Source: an uncultured Christensenella sp.
GTDB lineage: Bacteria > Bacillota > Clostridia > Christensenellales > Borkfalkiaceae
Direction of reading: 5' to 3'
Length of the DNA stretch: 64,000 bases
Assembly (NCBI GenBank): GCA_910577555.1
Contig: CAJTLF010000012.1
Span: 6,395 to 70,394, forward strand
Shown: positions 32,858 through 42,159 of the stretch, piece by piece
Position numbering within the stretch: the stretch's first letter is position 1
Layout: each line of letters starts with the position of its first letter
Made by a program: the position numbers and the translations under genes
The notes under the pieces: model-generated
The model's database searches: none
Told to the model about the DNA's origin: nothing
Seen by the model: the letters and a program-made list of their open reading frames with translations, nothing else

Positions 32858-34741
32858 ATGAGAAAGAACATTAAAGTATTGTCGGCAGTAATACTTGCAA
32901 CCGTGCTTGCCGCAGGTACGCTTACCGCGTGTACTCCGCCGCTTGAGGGAACCGTGCTTGCCGATTTCAGCGAAGGCGCGGCAGAGACGTTTTTCGAATC
33001 GGACGGCTGGACGAACGGCGACGTATTCAACGTCGCGTGGAGAAAGCAGAACGTAACGTATAAGGACGGCGCGATGCACCTTGGAATTTCCGAAAACCCC
33101 GACGGTTCGATGGAGACCAACGACGGGTATTTTGCGGGTGAAGCCCGTTCTTACCAGTATTTCGGTTACGGCGATTACTCCGTTAAGATGAAGCCTGCGA
33201 AAAAGGCGGGTACCGCGAGTACGTTTTTTACATGTACCGGTCCTTACGACGAGAACGAAGAAGGCGAGCCTAACCCGCACGATGAGATAGATATCGAGTT
33301 TTTGGGCAGCGACACTACCAAAGTGCAGTTCAACTATTTCGTGAACGGAGTGGGGGAACACGAATACAAGTATGACCTTGGTTTCGATGCGTCCGAAGAA
33401 TATCACGAGTACGGCTACCGCTGGACTTCCGAATATATAGAATGGTTCGTTGACGGCGAGCCGGTGTATAAGGTTACGGCGACCGAAAGCACACCTTTGC
33501 CGACCACTCCCGGCCGTATTCTTATGAATTACTGGTGCGGAACGGAGGAAGCCGAAGGCTGGATGGGCAAATACGAGCTGGATTCTTCAATTACCTGCGA
33601 ATATAAGAGCGTAAAGACGACGGCGACGCCCATAGGCGAGCTACCCGAAAAAGTTGACGTGGAAAAGTTCGAAGGCGACTGGAGCGCAATCGACGCGGTT
33701 GAAACGGGCTTTACTTCCGCGGTGGATGCGTATACGATAGTAAACGACGGCACGACGACCGACGTAACTTATACCGAAGTGGTTGGCGACAGCTACAATA
33801 ACGTCAATATGAACGTTGCGGACGTTGCCGCCGAAAAGAACTGGGTGCACGCAGTACTCGTAAACAACGGTGAAAAGGAAGTTAAATTCCGCTTTAACGT
33901 GGTGAGCGGCGGCGACAAGGTTTACGCGCTCAACTCGTACGCGCTCGTGAACGGAGAGCTTGTGACCAACACGCCGTTCGAAGGCACGGTTATAACCGTA
34001 CCCGCGGGCGAAAGAGTTGAGATAGAAGTGAGCTATAAGGGCGTTGCGAATACCATTGAATTTATGCTCGACTCCATTCACACCAGCGATACTGCTAAGG
34101 CGGGCGACGTTACCATTAGCGATATAAAATTTGCGAAACAGGGCGATATTATAATTCCCGAGCTGCCCGAAGACGATAACAACGGCGTTGATATCGACGG
34201 CACGACCGTTAAGTTTACGAGCGGACCCGCGTACGTTATTTCTACCGACGCGGATACAAACTCTATGAACGTAGTTTACTCGGATATGGCGGGAGCGACT
34301 TACGCTAACGTTGCCGGCAACGTCGTTGACCTTGCGGCGGATAAGAATACTCTTACCGTTACTTTTAAGAATAACGGAGATACTGCGGTTACCGTGAGAA
34401 CAGACCTTATAGGCGAAACCAAAGTGGGCAACACCGACGTGTGCAACGTTTCCGCAACCGCGGACGGCGGTACGGCACTTTATACCGATATCGAATGGGG
34501 CGGCACTACCGTAGTAGTTGCGGCGGGCGAGACCGTTACCCTTACCGTAACTTACGACGGACAGTCCGAAAGGGGTGCGATACAGCGTTTGCAGTTCTAT
34601 TTCGACAGCTCCGTTTACGGCGACACCGATATGCACAGCGGTAACGTGACTATCAGCGGAATTAGTTTTTCGAACGTGGAAGTTACCGCGCCCGAAACCG
34701 ACGGAAATAACCAAACGGATAACGGAGCAGACGCAGAATAA
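32858..34741 (+). CDS. GH16 beta-glucanase lipoprotein with two C-terminal beta-sandwich modules
   Basis: A 627-aa lipoprotein (lipobox LTAC near residue 25). The GH16 domain (about residues 30-260) has the catalytic HDEIDIEFLGSDTTKVQFNY near residue 141 and closely resembles the upstream paralogue. Two related beta-sandwich modules follow (about residues 275-425 and 445-610). Each contains NVADVAAEKN- or NVVDLAADKN-like and ISDIKF/ISGISF motifs, and they probably bind carbohydrate. AAAGGAG precedes ATG 32858. Likely co-transcribed with the GH3 gene 18 nt downstream. It is a surface enzyme for host-derived or self-made glucan (inference). Confidence 0.9.
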   Translation: MRKNIKVLSAVILATVLAAGTLTACTPPLEGTVLADFSEGAAETFFESDGWTNGDVFNVAWRKQNVTYKDGAMHLGISENPDGSMETNDGYFAGEARSYQYFGYGDYSVKMKPAKKAGTASTFFTCTGPYDENEEGEPNPHDEIDIEFLGSDTTKVQFNYFVNGVGEHEYKYDLGFDASEEYHEYGYRWTSEYIEWFVDGEPVYKVTATESTPLPTTPGRILMNYWCGTEEAEGWMGKYELDSSITCEYKSVKTTATPIGELPEKVDVEKFEGDWSAIDAVETGFTSAVDAYTIVNDGTTTDVTYTEVVGDSYNNVNMNVADVAAEKNWVHAVLVNNGEKEVKFRFNVVSGGDKVYALNSYALVNGELVTNTPFEGTVITVPAGERVEIEVSYKGVANTIEFMLDSIHTSDTAKAGDVTISDIKFAKQGDIIIPELPEDDNNGVDIDGTTVKFTSGPAYVISTDADTNSMNVVYSDMAGATYANVAGNVVDLAADKNTLTVTFKNNGDTAVTVRTDLIGETKVGNTDVCNVSATADGGTALYTDIEWGGTTVVVAAGETVTLTVTYDGQSERGAIQRLQFYFDSSVYGDTDMHSGNVTISGISFSNVEVTAPETDGNNQTDNGADAE

Positions 34742-34759
34742 TTTATCAGAGATTTAAAT

Positions 34760-37700
34760 ATGAAAGGAAAAGTTAAAAAAATAAGTCTTATTTTAATACC
34801 CGTGGCGATGGCCTTGATTATCGTCGTGGGCGTGCTGGTGAACGTGCTTACGCTGGGTAAGTACGACAATATACTCGAACAGTATATAGGAAAGACGGAC
34901 GATAAGCTCGCGGGCGATACCAAGGGCGCGAACGTGAAGTACGTTGAGAGCAGTTTCGACAGCCCCAAGTCCCTTTACGAGTACGAAGAAAAGCTGTGCG
35001 CGGAAATAGCGCAGGAAGGCATTACCCTTCTGGAAAACGACGGCTTGTTGCCGCTTGCAAAGGGTACTAAGCTAAGTCTTTTCAGTCATTCTTCGGTTGA
35101 CCTTGTGAGCGGCGGTTCGGGGTCGGGCTCGGGCAGCTTCGAGCTGACGGCAGACCTTAAGACGGGACTGGAAGCCGCGGGGTTGCAGATAAACACCGCG
35201 CTGTGGGATTTTTACAAGACGGGTAAAGGCTCGGGCTACAAGCGCGGCGCGGGCGTAATAAACTACGGCGCATCGCTTGACTGGAGCGTGAACGAATGCC
35301 CGTTGAGCGTCATACAGTCGCAGGCGGGAGTGGTTTCGTCCTTTAACGGAACTACCGCAATGTTCGTTTTATCGCGTACGGGCGGCGAAGGCGGCGACGA
35401 GGCGAGAGATATGGCGGCTTACGGCGGCAAGTCGGGCACGCACTATCTCGAACCCGACGAGCGCGAGCTGGAAATAATAAACTATTTAAACGAAAACTTC
35501 GAAGATATAATTCTTCTCGTGAACTGCAACAACGCGCCCGAGCTGGGCTGGGTGAAGAACTACGAGCATATTAAGGCTGTTGTAAACTTCCCCGGAGCGG
35601 GCAGAACGGGAACTTACGGGCTGGGCAGAGTGCTTACGGGGCTGGACGCTGACGGAAACGAAATTTCGCCGTCCGGTCATCTCGTGGATACATTTGCATA
35701 CGACGCGTTCTCTTCGCCTGCGATGCAGAATATGGGCGATTTCAGGTACGAAAACACGGGATATTACTACGTGAATTACTCGGAAGGTATTTACGTTGGT
35801 TATAAGTATTACGAGACCCGCTACGAGGACGTGGTTACGGGCAGGGAAAACGCGGGCGGTTACGATTACGCGCAGACCGTGCAATATCCTTTCGGCTACG
35901 GGCTTTCGTACACCGATTTCACCTGGGATAATTTTAATGTGTCACAGCCCGACGAAAACGGCGAAATTACCGTTTCGGTAAAGGTTACCAACACGGGGCT
36001 GAACGGCGTGAAGAGAAGCGGCAAGGACGTGGTGCAGGTTTACGTGCAGTCGCCGTATACCGAGTACGACCGGACCAACGGCGTGGAAAAATCCGCCGTT
36101 TCGTTGGTGGGATTTGCTAAGACCGACCTTCTTGCGCCCGACGGCTCGCAGACGGTTACCGTAAAAATCAATTTAAAGGACTTTATCTCTTACGACGCGA
36201 ACAAGGCGAAAACTTATATTCTGGAAGGCGGCAGGTATTATATCACAGCCGCGCCCGACGCGCACTCCGCGGTCAACAATATTCTGACTGCAAGGAGCGT
36301 CGGCGGGGATACTTCCGTGGATACTTCGCGTCTTACCGAAACGGGCAAGAACGCGATGGTTGGAGTTTACGAACAGAACGGCGACGATTTTACGACTTAC
36401 TCGACCTATAAGCACGGAACGGAAGAAGGGAAAATCACCAATCTTTTCGACGGCTGTACGGCGGACGGCGCGAAATATCTTTCCCGTTCAGACTGGAGCG
36501 TTATGGACGGCGACGGGCTGAGATACGGCTATGCGTCCGCGGCGGACAGCGGCGCGGAGATAGGCGGAAAGCAGTGGGCGCATTCCATTACGGCGGAGCT
36601 TAAGGCTAAGCTGGATTCCAAATCTTCTTTGAATCCCAACGAAGGCAAGGGCGGGGAAGCACCCGTATTCGGCGCGAAGAACGGCGTTGAGCTTATAGAC
36701 TTGCGCGGGCTTGATTTTAACGACCCGCTGTGGCAGGAATTACTTGACGAGCTGACCTTATCCGAGCTTGATAAATTGATTGAAGAGTGCGGCTACTGCT
36801 CGCCCGAAGCGGAATCCATAAGTAAGCCCAAGGTTTCCGATTTGGACGGTCCTGCGGGACTTAACAAGGTCGTGGGACACGGCTCGCTGCCCATAGGCGA
36901 CGGATATTACGCCATGACCTGGCCCACGGAGTATATGCTTGCGTGCAGCTGGAACGAAGAGCTTGCAATCAAGATGGGCGAAGGCATAGGCGAGGACGGG
37001 CTTTACGGCGGTGTAGTAGGCTGGTACGGTCCCGGAATGAATATTCACAGAACTCCGTTTGCGGGAAGAAACTTCGAGTATTATTCGGAGGACAGCTATC
37101 TGAGCGGTATTCTCGGCGCGGCGGAAGTGCAGGGCGCGGCCCGAAAGGGTATGTACGCGTTTGTAAAGCACTTTGCGCTGAACGACCAGGAGACGCACCG
37201 CGACCACTTGGGGTTGGTTACCTGGGCGGACGAACAGACCATACGCGAGATTTACCTTAAGCCTTTCGAGCTTTGTCTGTACGACAATACCGTTACTATG
37301 AAATATAATCAGCCGATAAAGGACGAAAACGGGAATATTACCGCGTTCGAGCTTAAGACTGCGGAAATGCCCGCTACGACGGCGATTATGACTTCCTTCA
37401 ACCGCATTGGCGCGACCTGGGCGGGCGGTAATTACAATCTTCTGACCGGCGTGCTGCGCAGGGAATGGGGCTTTAACGGGTTCGTTCTGACCGATTACGA
37501 AGTGCCGTCATATATGGATACCAGACAATGTATTGCGGCGGGCGGCGACGCGAAGCTGAAAACGGTGGATATGACCAACCTTTTCGGAAGCTCGTTTACT
37601 CTTAAAAACGACCCCGAATATCAGGGATACGCCAAACGGGCGGCGCACAATATACTCTATACCGTTGTCAATTCCGCGGGTATGAACGGGTTCGTACACG

Positions 37701-37834
37701 GAGTAAGGTTCGTGAACGGGTTTGCGTACTATAAGATTATGGTTATAGTATGGGACGTACTTTCCATTGGCGGGCTGGTTGCGCTTTCGTTCGTTCTTTA
37801 TAAGAAAATAAAGAGACTAAGAAGCGGAGAATAA
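34760..37834 (+). CDS. GH3 glycosidase with swapped domain order and membrane anchors at both ends
   Basis: A 1024-aa protein. After an N-terminal helix (LILIPVAMALIIVVGVLV) comes the GH3 C-terminal domain (EIAQEGITLLENDGLLPL), then a fibronectin-III-like domain (about residues 395-490), and last the GH3 N-terminal TIM barrel (KVSDLDGPAGLNK, AFVKHFALNDQET). Its nucleophile Asp is in GFVLTDYEVP near residue 911. A second membrane helix (VIVWDVLSIGGLVALSFVLY) ends the protein. This order is the reverse of most GH3 enzymes, though reversed forms are known in rumen Clostridia. Both termini would be cytoplasmic with the enzyme outside. Likely beta-glucosidase, completing glucan breakdown with the GH16 pair. 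Confidence 0.9.
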   Translation: MKGKVKKISLILIPVAMALIIVVGVLVNVLTLGKYDNILEQYIGKTDDKLAGDTKGANVKYVESSFDSPKSLYEYEEKLCAEIAQEGITLLENDGLLPLAKGTKLSLFSHSSVDLVSGGSGSGSGSFELTADLKTGLEAAGLQINTALWDFYKTGKGSGYKRGAGVINYGASLDWSVNECPLSVIQSQAGVVSSFNGTTAMFVLSRTGGEGGDEARDMAAYGGKSGTHYLEPDERELEIINYLNENFEDIILLVNCNNAPELGWVKNYEHIKAVVNFPGAGRTGTYGLGRVLTGLDADGNEISPSGHLVDTFAYDAFSSPAMQNMGDFRYENTGYYYVNYSEGIYVGYKYYETRYEDVVTGRENAGGYDYAQTVQYPFGYGLSYTDFTWDNFNVSQPDENGEITVSVKVTNTGLNGVKRSGKDVVQVYVQSPYTEYDRTNGVEKSAVSLVGFAKTDLLAPDGSQTVTVKINLKDFISYDANKAKTYILEGGRYYITAAPDAHSAVNNILTARSVGGDTSVDTSRLTETGKNAMVGVYEQNGDDFTTYSTYKHGTEEGKITNLFDGCTADGAKYLSRSDWSVMDGDGLRYGYASAADSGAEIGGKQWAHSITAELKAKLDSKSSLNPNEGKGGEAPVFGAKNGVELIDLRGLDFNDPLWQELLDELTLSELDKLIEECGYCSPEAESISKPKVSDLDGPAGLNKVVGHGSLPIGDGYYAMTWPTEYMLACSWNEELAIKMGEGIGEDGLYGGVVGWYGPGMNIHRTPFAGRNFEYYSEDSYLSGILGAAEVQGAARKGMYAFVKHFALNDQETHRDHLGLVTWADEQTIREIYLKPFELCLYDNTVTMKYNQPIKDENGNITAFELKTAEMPATTAIMTSFNRIGATWAGGNYNLLTGVLRREWGFNGFVLTDYEVPSYMDTRQCIAAGGDAKLKTVDMTNLFGSSFTLKNDPEYQGYAKRAAHNILYTVVNSAGMNGFVHGVRFVNGFAYYKIMVIVWDVLSIGGLVALSFVLYKKIKRLRSGE

Positions 37835-37848
37835 TAATATTTAAAAAA

Positions 37849-37883
37849 GAAAAGGGCAATTGCCGGAAGGTGATTGCCCCTTT
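37849..37883 (+). terminator. Terminator after the GH3 gene
   Basis: AAAAGGGCAAT pairs with ATTGCCCCTTTT with a spacer of about 12 nt, ending in TTTT. Confidence 0.75.
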
Positions 37884-37886
37884 TGC

Positions 37887-37915
37887 TTGATTTATTTCCG
37901 TGAATAGGTTAAAAT
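37887..37915 (+). promoter_or_regulatory. Promoter of the GT2 gene
   Basis: TTGATT (37887-37892), 17 bp, TAAAAT (37910-37915). The expected start is only a few bases before ATG 37925 and no ribosome site is visible, so a near-leaderless mRNA is predicted. Confidence 0.6.
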
Positions 37916-37924
37916 AGTGTCGTT

Positions 37925-39217
37925 ATGGGTTATTTTGAAATCGTGACGATAGTATTTGCCGCGGTATGGGCCGTTATCGGCGCGATGCTGTTGCATTACG
38001 CAGTGTTTACGATTGTGGGTATATTCGCTAAAAAGAAGTACCCCGCTGCGGAAGAAAAACTTAAATACGCCGTCATTATAGGCGCAAGAAACGAAGAAGC
38101 CGTTATAGGCGGGCTGTTGGACAGCATAAACGCCGCCGATTATCCCAAGGATAAGTTACAGGTATTCGTCGTGGCGCACAACTGCACGGACGCGACTGCC
38201 GAAGTTGCGAGAGGCAAGGGCGCGACCGTTTACGAGTACGATAACCCGAACGAGAGAACGGTCGGGTATGCTTACCGCTATCTCGTGGACAGGATACGCG
38301 ACGACTACGGCGTGGAAAATTACGACGGGTTCTTTATAATTAACGCCGACAACCGCGTTACGGAAAACTATTTCACGAAGATGAACGACGCGTTCGTGGC
38401 GAACGGAAGAAAGCACGTTATTACTTCGTACCGCAATTCGCATAATTTCCCCGACAACTATATGTCGTTTTTATACGGAATTTATTTTATAACCGCCTGC
38501 AGGTTCGAAGCACGCGGCAGGACGGTTTGCGGATGCTCGACGCGGGTTTCGGGTACGGGTTACGTATTCGGTCCCGAATTTCTGAAGGACGGCTGGAAGT
38601 ACGTTACTCTGACCGAGGACTGGGAGTTTTCGGCAGACTCGATTGCGTGCGGCAAGAAGATTTATTACTGCGACGATGCGGAATTTTTCGACGAACAGCC
38701 CACGACGGTCGGGGTTATGATGCGGCAACGGTTAAGGTGGGCGCGGGGGCATATGGTGGTGTTCTTTACCCGCTTTAAGGAGCTGATGAAAAGCTTGTTT
38801 ACTCCGCGCAAAAAGGGCGGGCAAAACAAGTTTTCCGTGTACGATTTTTCCACTTCCATACTGCCGCTCGGCGTAATAAGCGTGGTTTCGTTTATTATTC
38901 AGATTATACTTATTTCGCTCAGTCCGCTGTTCGGTCACGATGCGGGCAGGGTGTGGGCTTTTTACGGCATATGTGCGGGGATAGGGTTTGCTCTGTCATA
39001 CCTTATTTGCGTGTTTACGGCAGTTTTACTTATAATTCTCGAGCGGAAGAGAATACCCAAAGTCGGGTTTTTTACTGCGCTTGGCGCCATTCTCGTATGG
39101 CCGTTTTTCCTTATGCTGAACGTCGTTTTGGACGTGGTGGCACTGTTCAAGAAAAAGATGGAATGGAAGGTTATTCCGCACAGCGGCAGTAAGCGCGAAA
39201 AGAAAAAAGTTAAATAA
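37925..39217 (+). CDS. Family 2 membrane glycosyltransferase (processive type)
   Basis: A 430-aa inner-membrane glycosyltransferase: one N-terminal helix, a GT2 domain and three or four C-terminal helices. Motifs: VIIGARNEEAVIGGLLDSI, FIINADNRV (the DxD position), LTEDWEF (TED, catalytic base) and MRQRLRWARGHM (QxxRW, seen in processive synthases such as cellulose, hyaluronan and mixed-linkage glucan synthases). The basic tail (KREKKKVK) is cytoplasmic. It stands just after the GH16/GH3 genes, so it may make the polymer they trim (inference). Product unknown. Confidence 0.9.
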   Translation: MGYFEIVTIVFAAVWAVIGAMLLHYAVFTIVGIFAKKKYPAAEEKLKYAVIIGARNEEAVIGGLLDSINAADYPKDKLQVFVVAHNCTDATAEVARGKGATVYEYDNPNERTVGYAYRYLVDRIRDDYGVENYDGFFIINADNRVTENYFTKMNDAFVANGRKHVITSYRNSHNFPDNYMSFLYGIYFITACRFEARGRTVCGCSTRVSGTGYVFGPEFLKDGWKYVTLTEDWEFSADSIACGKKIYYCDDAEFFDEQPTTVGVMMRQRLRWARGHMVVFFTRFKELMKSLFTPRKKGGQNKFSVYDFSTSILPLGVISVVSFIIQIILISLSPLFGHDAGRVWAFYGICAGIGFALSYLICVFTAVLLIILERKRIPKVGFFTALGAILVWPFFLMLNVVLDVVALFKKKMEWKVIPHSGSKREKKKVK

Positions 39218-39228
39218 TACGTTATTGT

Positions 39229-39253
39229 CCCCGCGCGGCGTTGCCGCGCGGGG
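39229..39253 (+). terminator. Terminator after the GT2 gene
   Basis: CCCCGCGCGGC pairs with GCCGCGCGGGG, 3-nt loop; a short T-run follows. A decayed dispersed repeat lies at about 39264-39296. Confidence 0.75.
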
Positions 39254-39354
39254 TTACGTTTTACCGGATTGCTTCGCTGACGCGCGGAATGACGAGTGGG
39301 GTGTGTAGGGCGGCAGGGGCGGGGAAGGATAATTTTTATTTTTCACTTAAACTA

Positions 39355-39383
39355 TTTACAAAATTTCACGGAACGGTTATAAT
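39355..39383 (+). promoter_or_regulatory. Promoter of the cardiolipin synthase gene
   Basis: TTTACA (39355-39360), 17 bp, TATAAT (39378-39383). Confidence 0.7.
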
Positions 39384-39452
39384 ATTAATATATTTTTCGG
39401 ATATAATTCTCTTTGGCGTCAATAAAAGATACGGATACGATAAAGAAATACG

Positions 39453-41012
39453 ATGGACAGACATTATTTTAATCTGCGCGAGAGATTGAAAAAGCGCAGA
39501 TATCAGAGAAAGAGAATACATAAGGAATGGGTGGGATTCGGCACGGGCTTGCGCGCCGTCGCGCTTGATTTATGGATTGCTTTCCAGATGTTTTTGTTTG
39601 CCGTTGCCTATTCTTTATTGGTGCATTACGTACCCGTAGCCTTTTACGTCTGTCTTTGCCTTACCGCAATCACTCTTTTGCGCGTAGTTATTTTCGAGCG
39701 GGATATTCAGTCTAAAATAAGCTGGTCGGTATTATTTTTACTGTCGTTCGGCGGCGGGTTCATTATCTATATACTTTCGCGGTCGCAGGTGTGCTTTGCC
39801 TTTCATAAGCGCAAATACGGAAATATTTGCAAGAGAGTAAAGCCTTACGAAGGCGGCAATGATTTATCGGACGAGCCGAAAACCGCCGTTGAGAGCTATC
39901 TTAACGGTAACGGGTTCCGCACCTACCGCGACACCGAAATCAAGTATTACGGCAACGCCCGTCAGGCTCTCGACAATATGATTGCGAGAGTGGACGGGGC
40001 GAAGAAGTTCGTTTTTATCGAGTTTTTTATCGTGGCGGACGGCGTGTTTCTGGAAAGGCTTATCAGCATTTTCAGAAGAAAGACTGCCGAAGGCGTAAAG
40101 ATTTTTATGACCTACGACGACGTTGGATGCGCGGGCGTATTTTCGGAGTTCGTAAAGGGAAGAATAAGGGACGCGGGCGTGAAGTTAAAAGCGTTTCACC
40201 CGCTGTTTTCGCCCTTTTATTTCGGGCTTAATTACCGCGACCACCGCAAGATAGTAGTGGTGGACGGGCAGACGGCGTACTGCGGGGGATATAATCTTAT
40301 AGACGACTGTGCCAACCAAAGAATTATGGAAGGCGTATGGAAGGATTCGGGCGTGCGCGTGGACGGCGCGGCGGTGGACGGATTTTCGTTGCAGTTCATA
40401 AAGCAATGGGAATTTGCTACGGGCGAAAAGCTTGACCCGAGAGAGTATCTCAATAAATATACTCCCGTTGCGAATGCGGCGAAGGTTATACCGTATGCGG
40501 GCGGTCCCGAAATGAGCGGGTATATTTGCCGCGGGGTGTATCATAAAATAATATCCGAAGCGCGGGAAAAGTTGTTTATAATGACGCCCTATTTAGTGCC
40601 CGACAGCGACACGATGAAGCTGCTTGCGAAAAAGGCGGCGGAAGGGGTTGACGTGCGGTTGGTTCTGCCCGGTGTACCCGATTACCGGTATATTTACAGA
40701 ATTACCGTTGCCAACGCAGATAAATTAATTAAAAAGGGCGTCAAGGTGTATTATTCGGGCGGCGAGTTCGTGCATAGCAAGGTTATGCTTACCGAAAACG
40801 TTGCGGCGGTAGGGTCGGTGAATATGGATATGCGGGCGTTTTATCAGGAATTCGATAACGGCGTGGTTACCGACGACAGCGGCGCGATGGAGCAAATTGC
40901 AAGCGATTTCGAGTGGCTTTTCGGGCGGAACGAGATTGCCGCGGTTTCTAAATTCAACGCGTTCAACGCCTTTGTTACGGGTGCGTTGCGGCTTATTTCG
41001 CCGCTTATGTAA
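39453..41012 (+). CDS. cls: Cardiolipin synthase (phospholipase D family)
   Basis: A 519-aa membrane enzyme joining phosphatidylglycerols. Three N-terminal helices precede two PLD half-sites. The first is NYRDHRKIVVVDGQTAYCGG (complete HxKx4D). The second is FVHSKVMLTENVAAVGSVNMD, where the usual Asp is Glu. The C-terminal FDNGVVTDDSG block is also typical. Length fits the ClsA type. The ribosome site before ATG 39453 is weak. Monocistronic. Confidence 0.93.
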   Translation: MDRHYFNLRERLKKRRYQRKRIHKEWVGFGTGLRAVALDLWIAFQMFLFAVAYSLLVHYVPVAFYVCLCLTAITLLRVVIFERDIQSKISWSVLFLLSFGGGFIIYILSRSQVCFAFHKRKYGNICKRVKPYEGGNDLSDEPKTAVESYLNGNGFRTYRDTEIKYYGNARQALDNMIARVDGAKKFVFIEFFIVADGVFLERLISIFRRKTAEGVKIFMTYDDVGCAGVFSEFVKGRIRDAGVKLKAFHPLFSPFYFGLNYRDHRKIVVVDGQTAYCGGYNLIDDCANQRIMEGVWKDSGVRVDGAAVDGFSLQFIKQWEFATGEKLDPREYLNKYTPVANAAKVIPYAGGPEMSGYICRGVYHKIISEAREKLFIMTPYLVPDSDTMKLLAKKAAEGVDVRLVLPGVPDYRYIYRITVANADKLIKKGVKVYYSGGEFVHSKVMLTENVAAVGSVNMDMRAFYQEFDNGVVTDDSGAMEQIASDFEWLFGRNEIAAVSKFNAFNAFVTGALRLISPLM

Positions 41013-41077
41013 ATTGGTTATTTCGCCGTGCGGGTTGCGGCGTTCCTAATAAAAAAATTAAAATCAGGAGATTTATA

Positions 41078-42091
41078 ATGAAAATTTTGGTTACCGGCGG
41101 TGCGGGTTATATCGGTTCGCACACTTGCGTGGAGTTGTTGCAGAAGGGTTACGAAGTGGTCGTTATCGATAACTTCACAAATTCGTCGAGAGAGAGCGTA
41201 AAGCGCGTGGAGAGCATTACGGGTAAAAAAGTTGCTCTTTACGAAGGCGACGTGCGGGATTTTGCTCTGCTCGATAAAATTTTCAAAGAGCATAAAATTT
41301 ACAGCGTAATACACTTTGCGGGGCTTAAAGCCGTGGGCGAGAGCTGTGAAAAGCCCGTTGAATATTACGACAATAATCTTTACGGTACTCTCGTGCTGTT
41401 GCAGGCTATGCGCGCGCACGGGTGCAAGAAAATAGTATTTTCTTCGTCCGCAACAGTTTACGGCACGCCCGAAAGGCTGCCCTTGGACGAAACCTGCCGT
41501 ACGGGCGGTACGACCAACCCTTACGGTACGAGCAAATATTTTCAGGAGATTATGCTTACCGATTTATACAAGTCGGATAACGAGTGGACGGTGGTGCTGT
41601 TGAGATATTTCAACCCCGTAGGCGCGCACGAGAGCGGGCTTATCGGCGAAGACCCCAAGGGCATACCCAACAATCTTACGCCGTACATTGCCAAGGTTGC
41701 TATCGGGGAACTGAAGGAAGTGGGGGTTTTCGGAAACGACTACCCTACGCACGACGGCACGGGCGTGAGAGATTATATTCACGTGGTTGACCTTGCGAAG
41801 GGACACGTGGCTGCCATTGAAAAGCTGACGGGAGCGGGCGTTTATACTTATAATTTGGGTACGGGCGTGGGGTATAGCGTTCTGGACGTTATTCACGCGT
41901 TCGAAAAGGCGTGCGGGCACAGCTTGCCGTACGCGATTAAACCGCGCCGTGCGGGGGACATTGCCGAGTGCTATGCGGACGCAAGCAAGGCGAAAAACGA
42001 GCTGGGCTGGGAAGCGAAGCTCGGCATTGACGAGATGTGCGCGTCGCTGTGGAACTGGCAGTCGAAGAACCCTAACGGGTATAAAGGTTAA
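41078..42091 (+). CDS. galE: UDP-glucose 4-epimerase
   Basis: A 337-aa extended-SDR enzyme interconverting UDP-glucose and UDP-galactose with bound NAD. GGAGYIGSHTCVELL is the dinucleotide loop; the catalytic Ser lies in VFSSSATVYG and the Tyr-Lys pair in NPYGTSKYFQE. Full length. AGGAG precedes the ATG. It supplies sugar nucleotides for envelope polymers, which suits the nearby glycosyltransferase. Confidence 0.97.
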   Translation: MKILVTGGAGYIGSHTCVELLQKGYEVVVIDNFTNSSRESVKRVESITGKKVALYEGDVRDFALLDKIFKEHKIYSVIHFAGLKAVGESCEKPVEYYDNNLYGTLVLLQAMRAHGCKKIVFSSSATVYGTPERLPLDETCRTGGTTNPYGTSKYFQEIMLTDLYKSDNEWTVVLLRYFNPVGAHESGLIGEDPKGIPNNLTPYIAKVAIGELKEVGVFGNDYPTHDGTGVRDYIHVVDLAKGHVAAIEKLTGAGVYTYNLGTGVGYSVLDVIHAFEKACGHSLPYAIKPRRAGDIAECYADASKAKNELGWEAKLGIDEMCASLWNWQSKNPNGYKG

Positions 42092-42110
42092 TTTATAAGG
42101 TTTTTTAAGA

Positions 42111-42136
42111 CCCCCGCCGAATTCGTTCGGCGGGGG
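42111..42136. terminator. Hairpin after galE
   Basis: 11-bp stem CCCCCGCCGAA with TTCGGCGGGGG, TTCG tetraloop. A T-tract is lacking on the plus side; an A/T run lies upstream. Confidence 0.6.
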
Positions 42137-42159
42137 GTAAATATTCAGGGGGTACGATT

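Noticed and set aside
33641..34714. A 357-codon open frame antisense to the second GH16 gene
   Set aside because: Gly/Asn/Val-rich shadow of the beta modules; no ribosome site or family motif.
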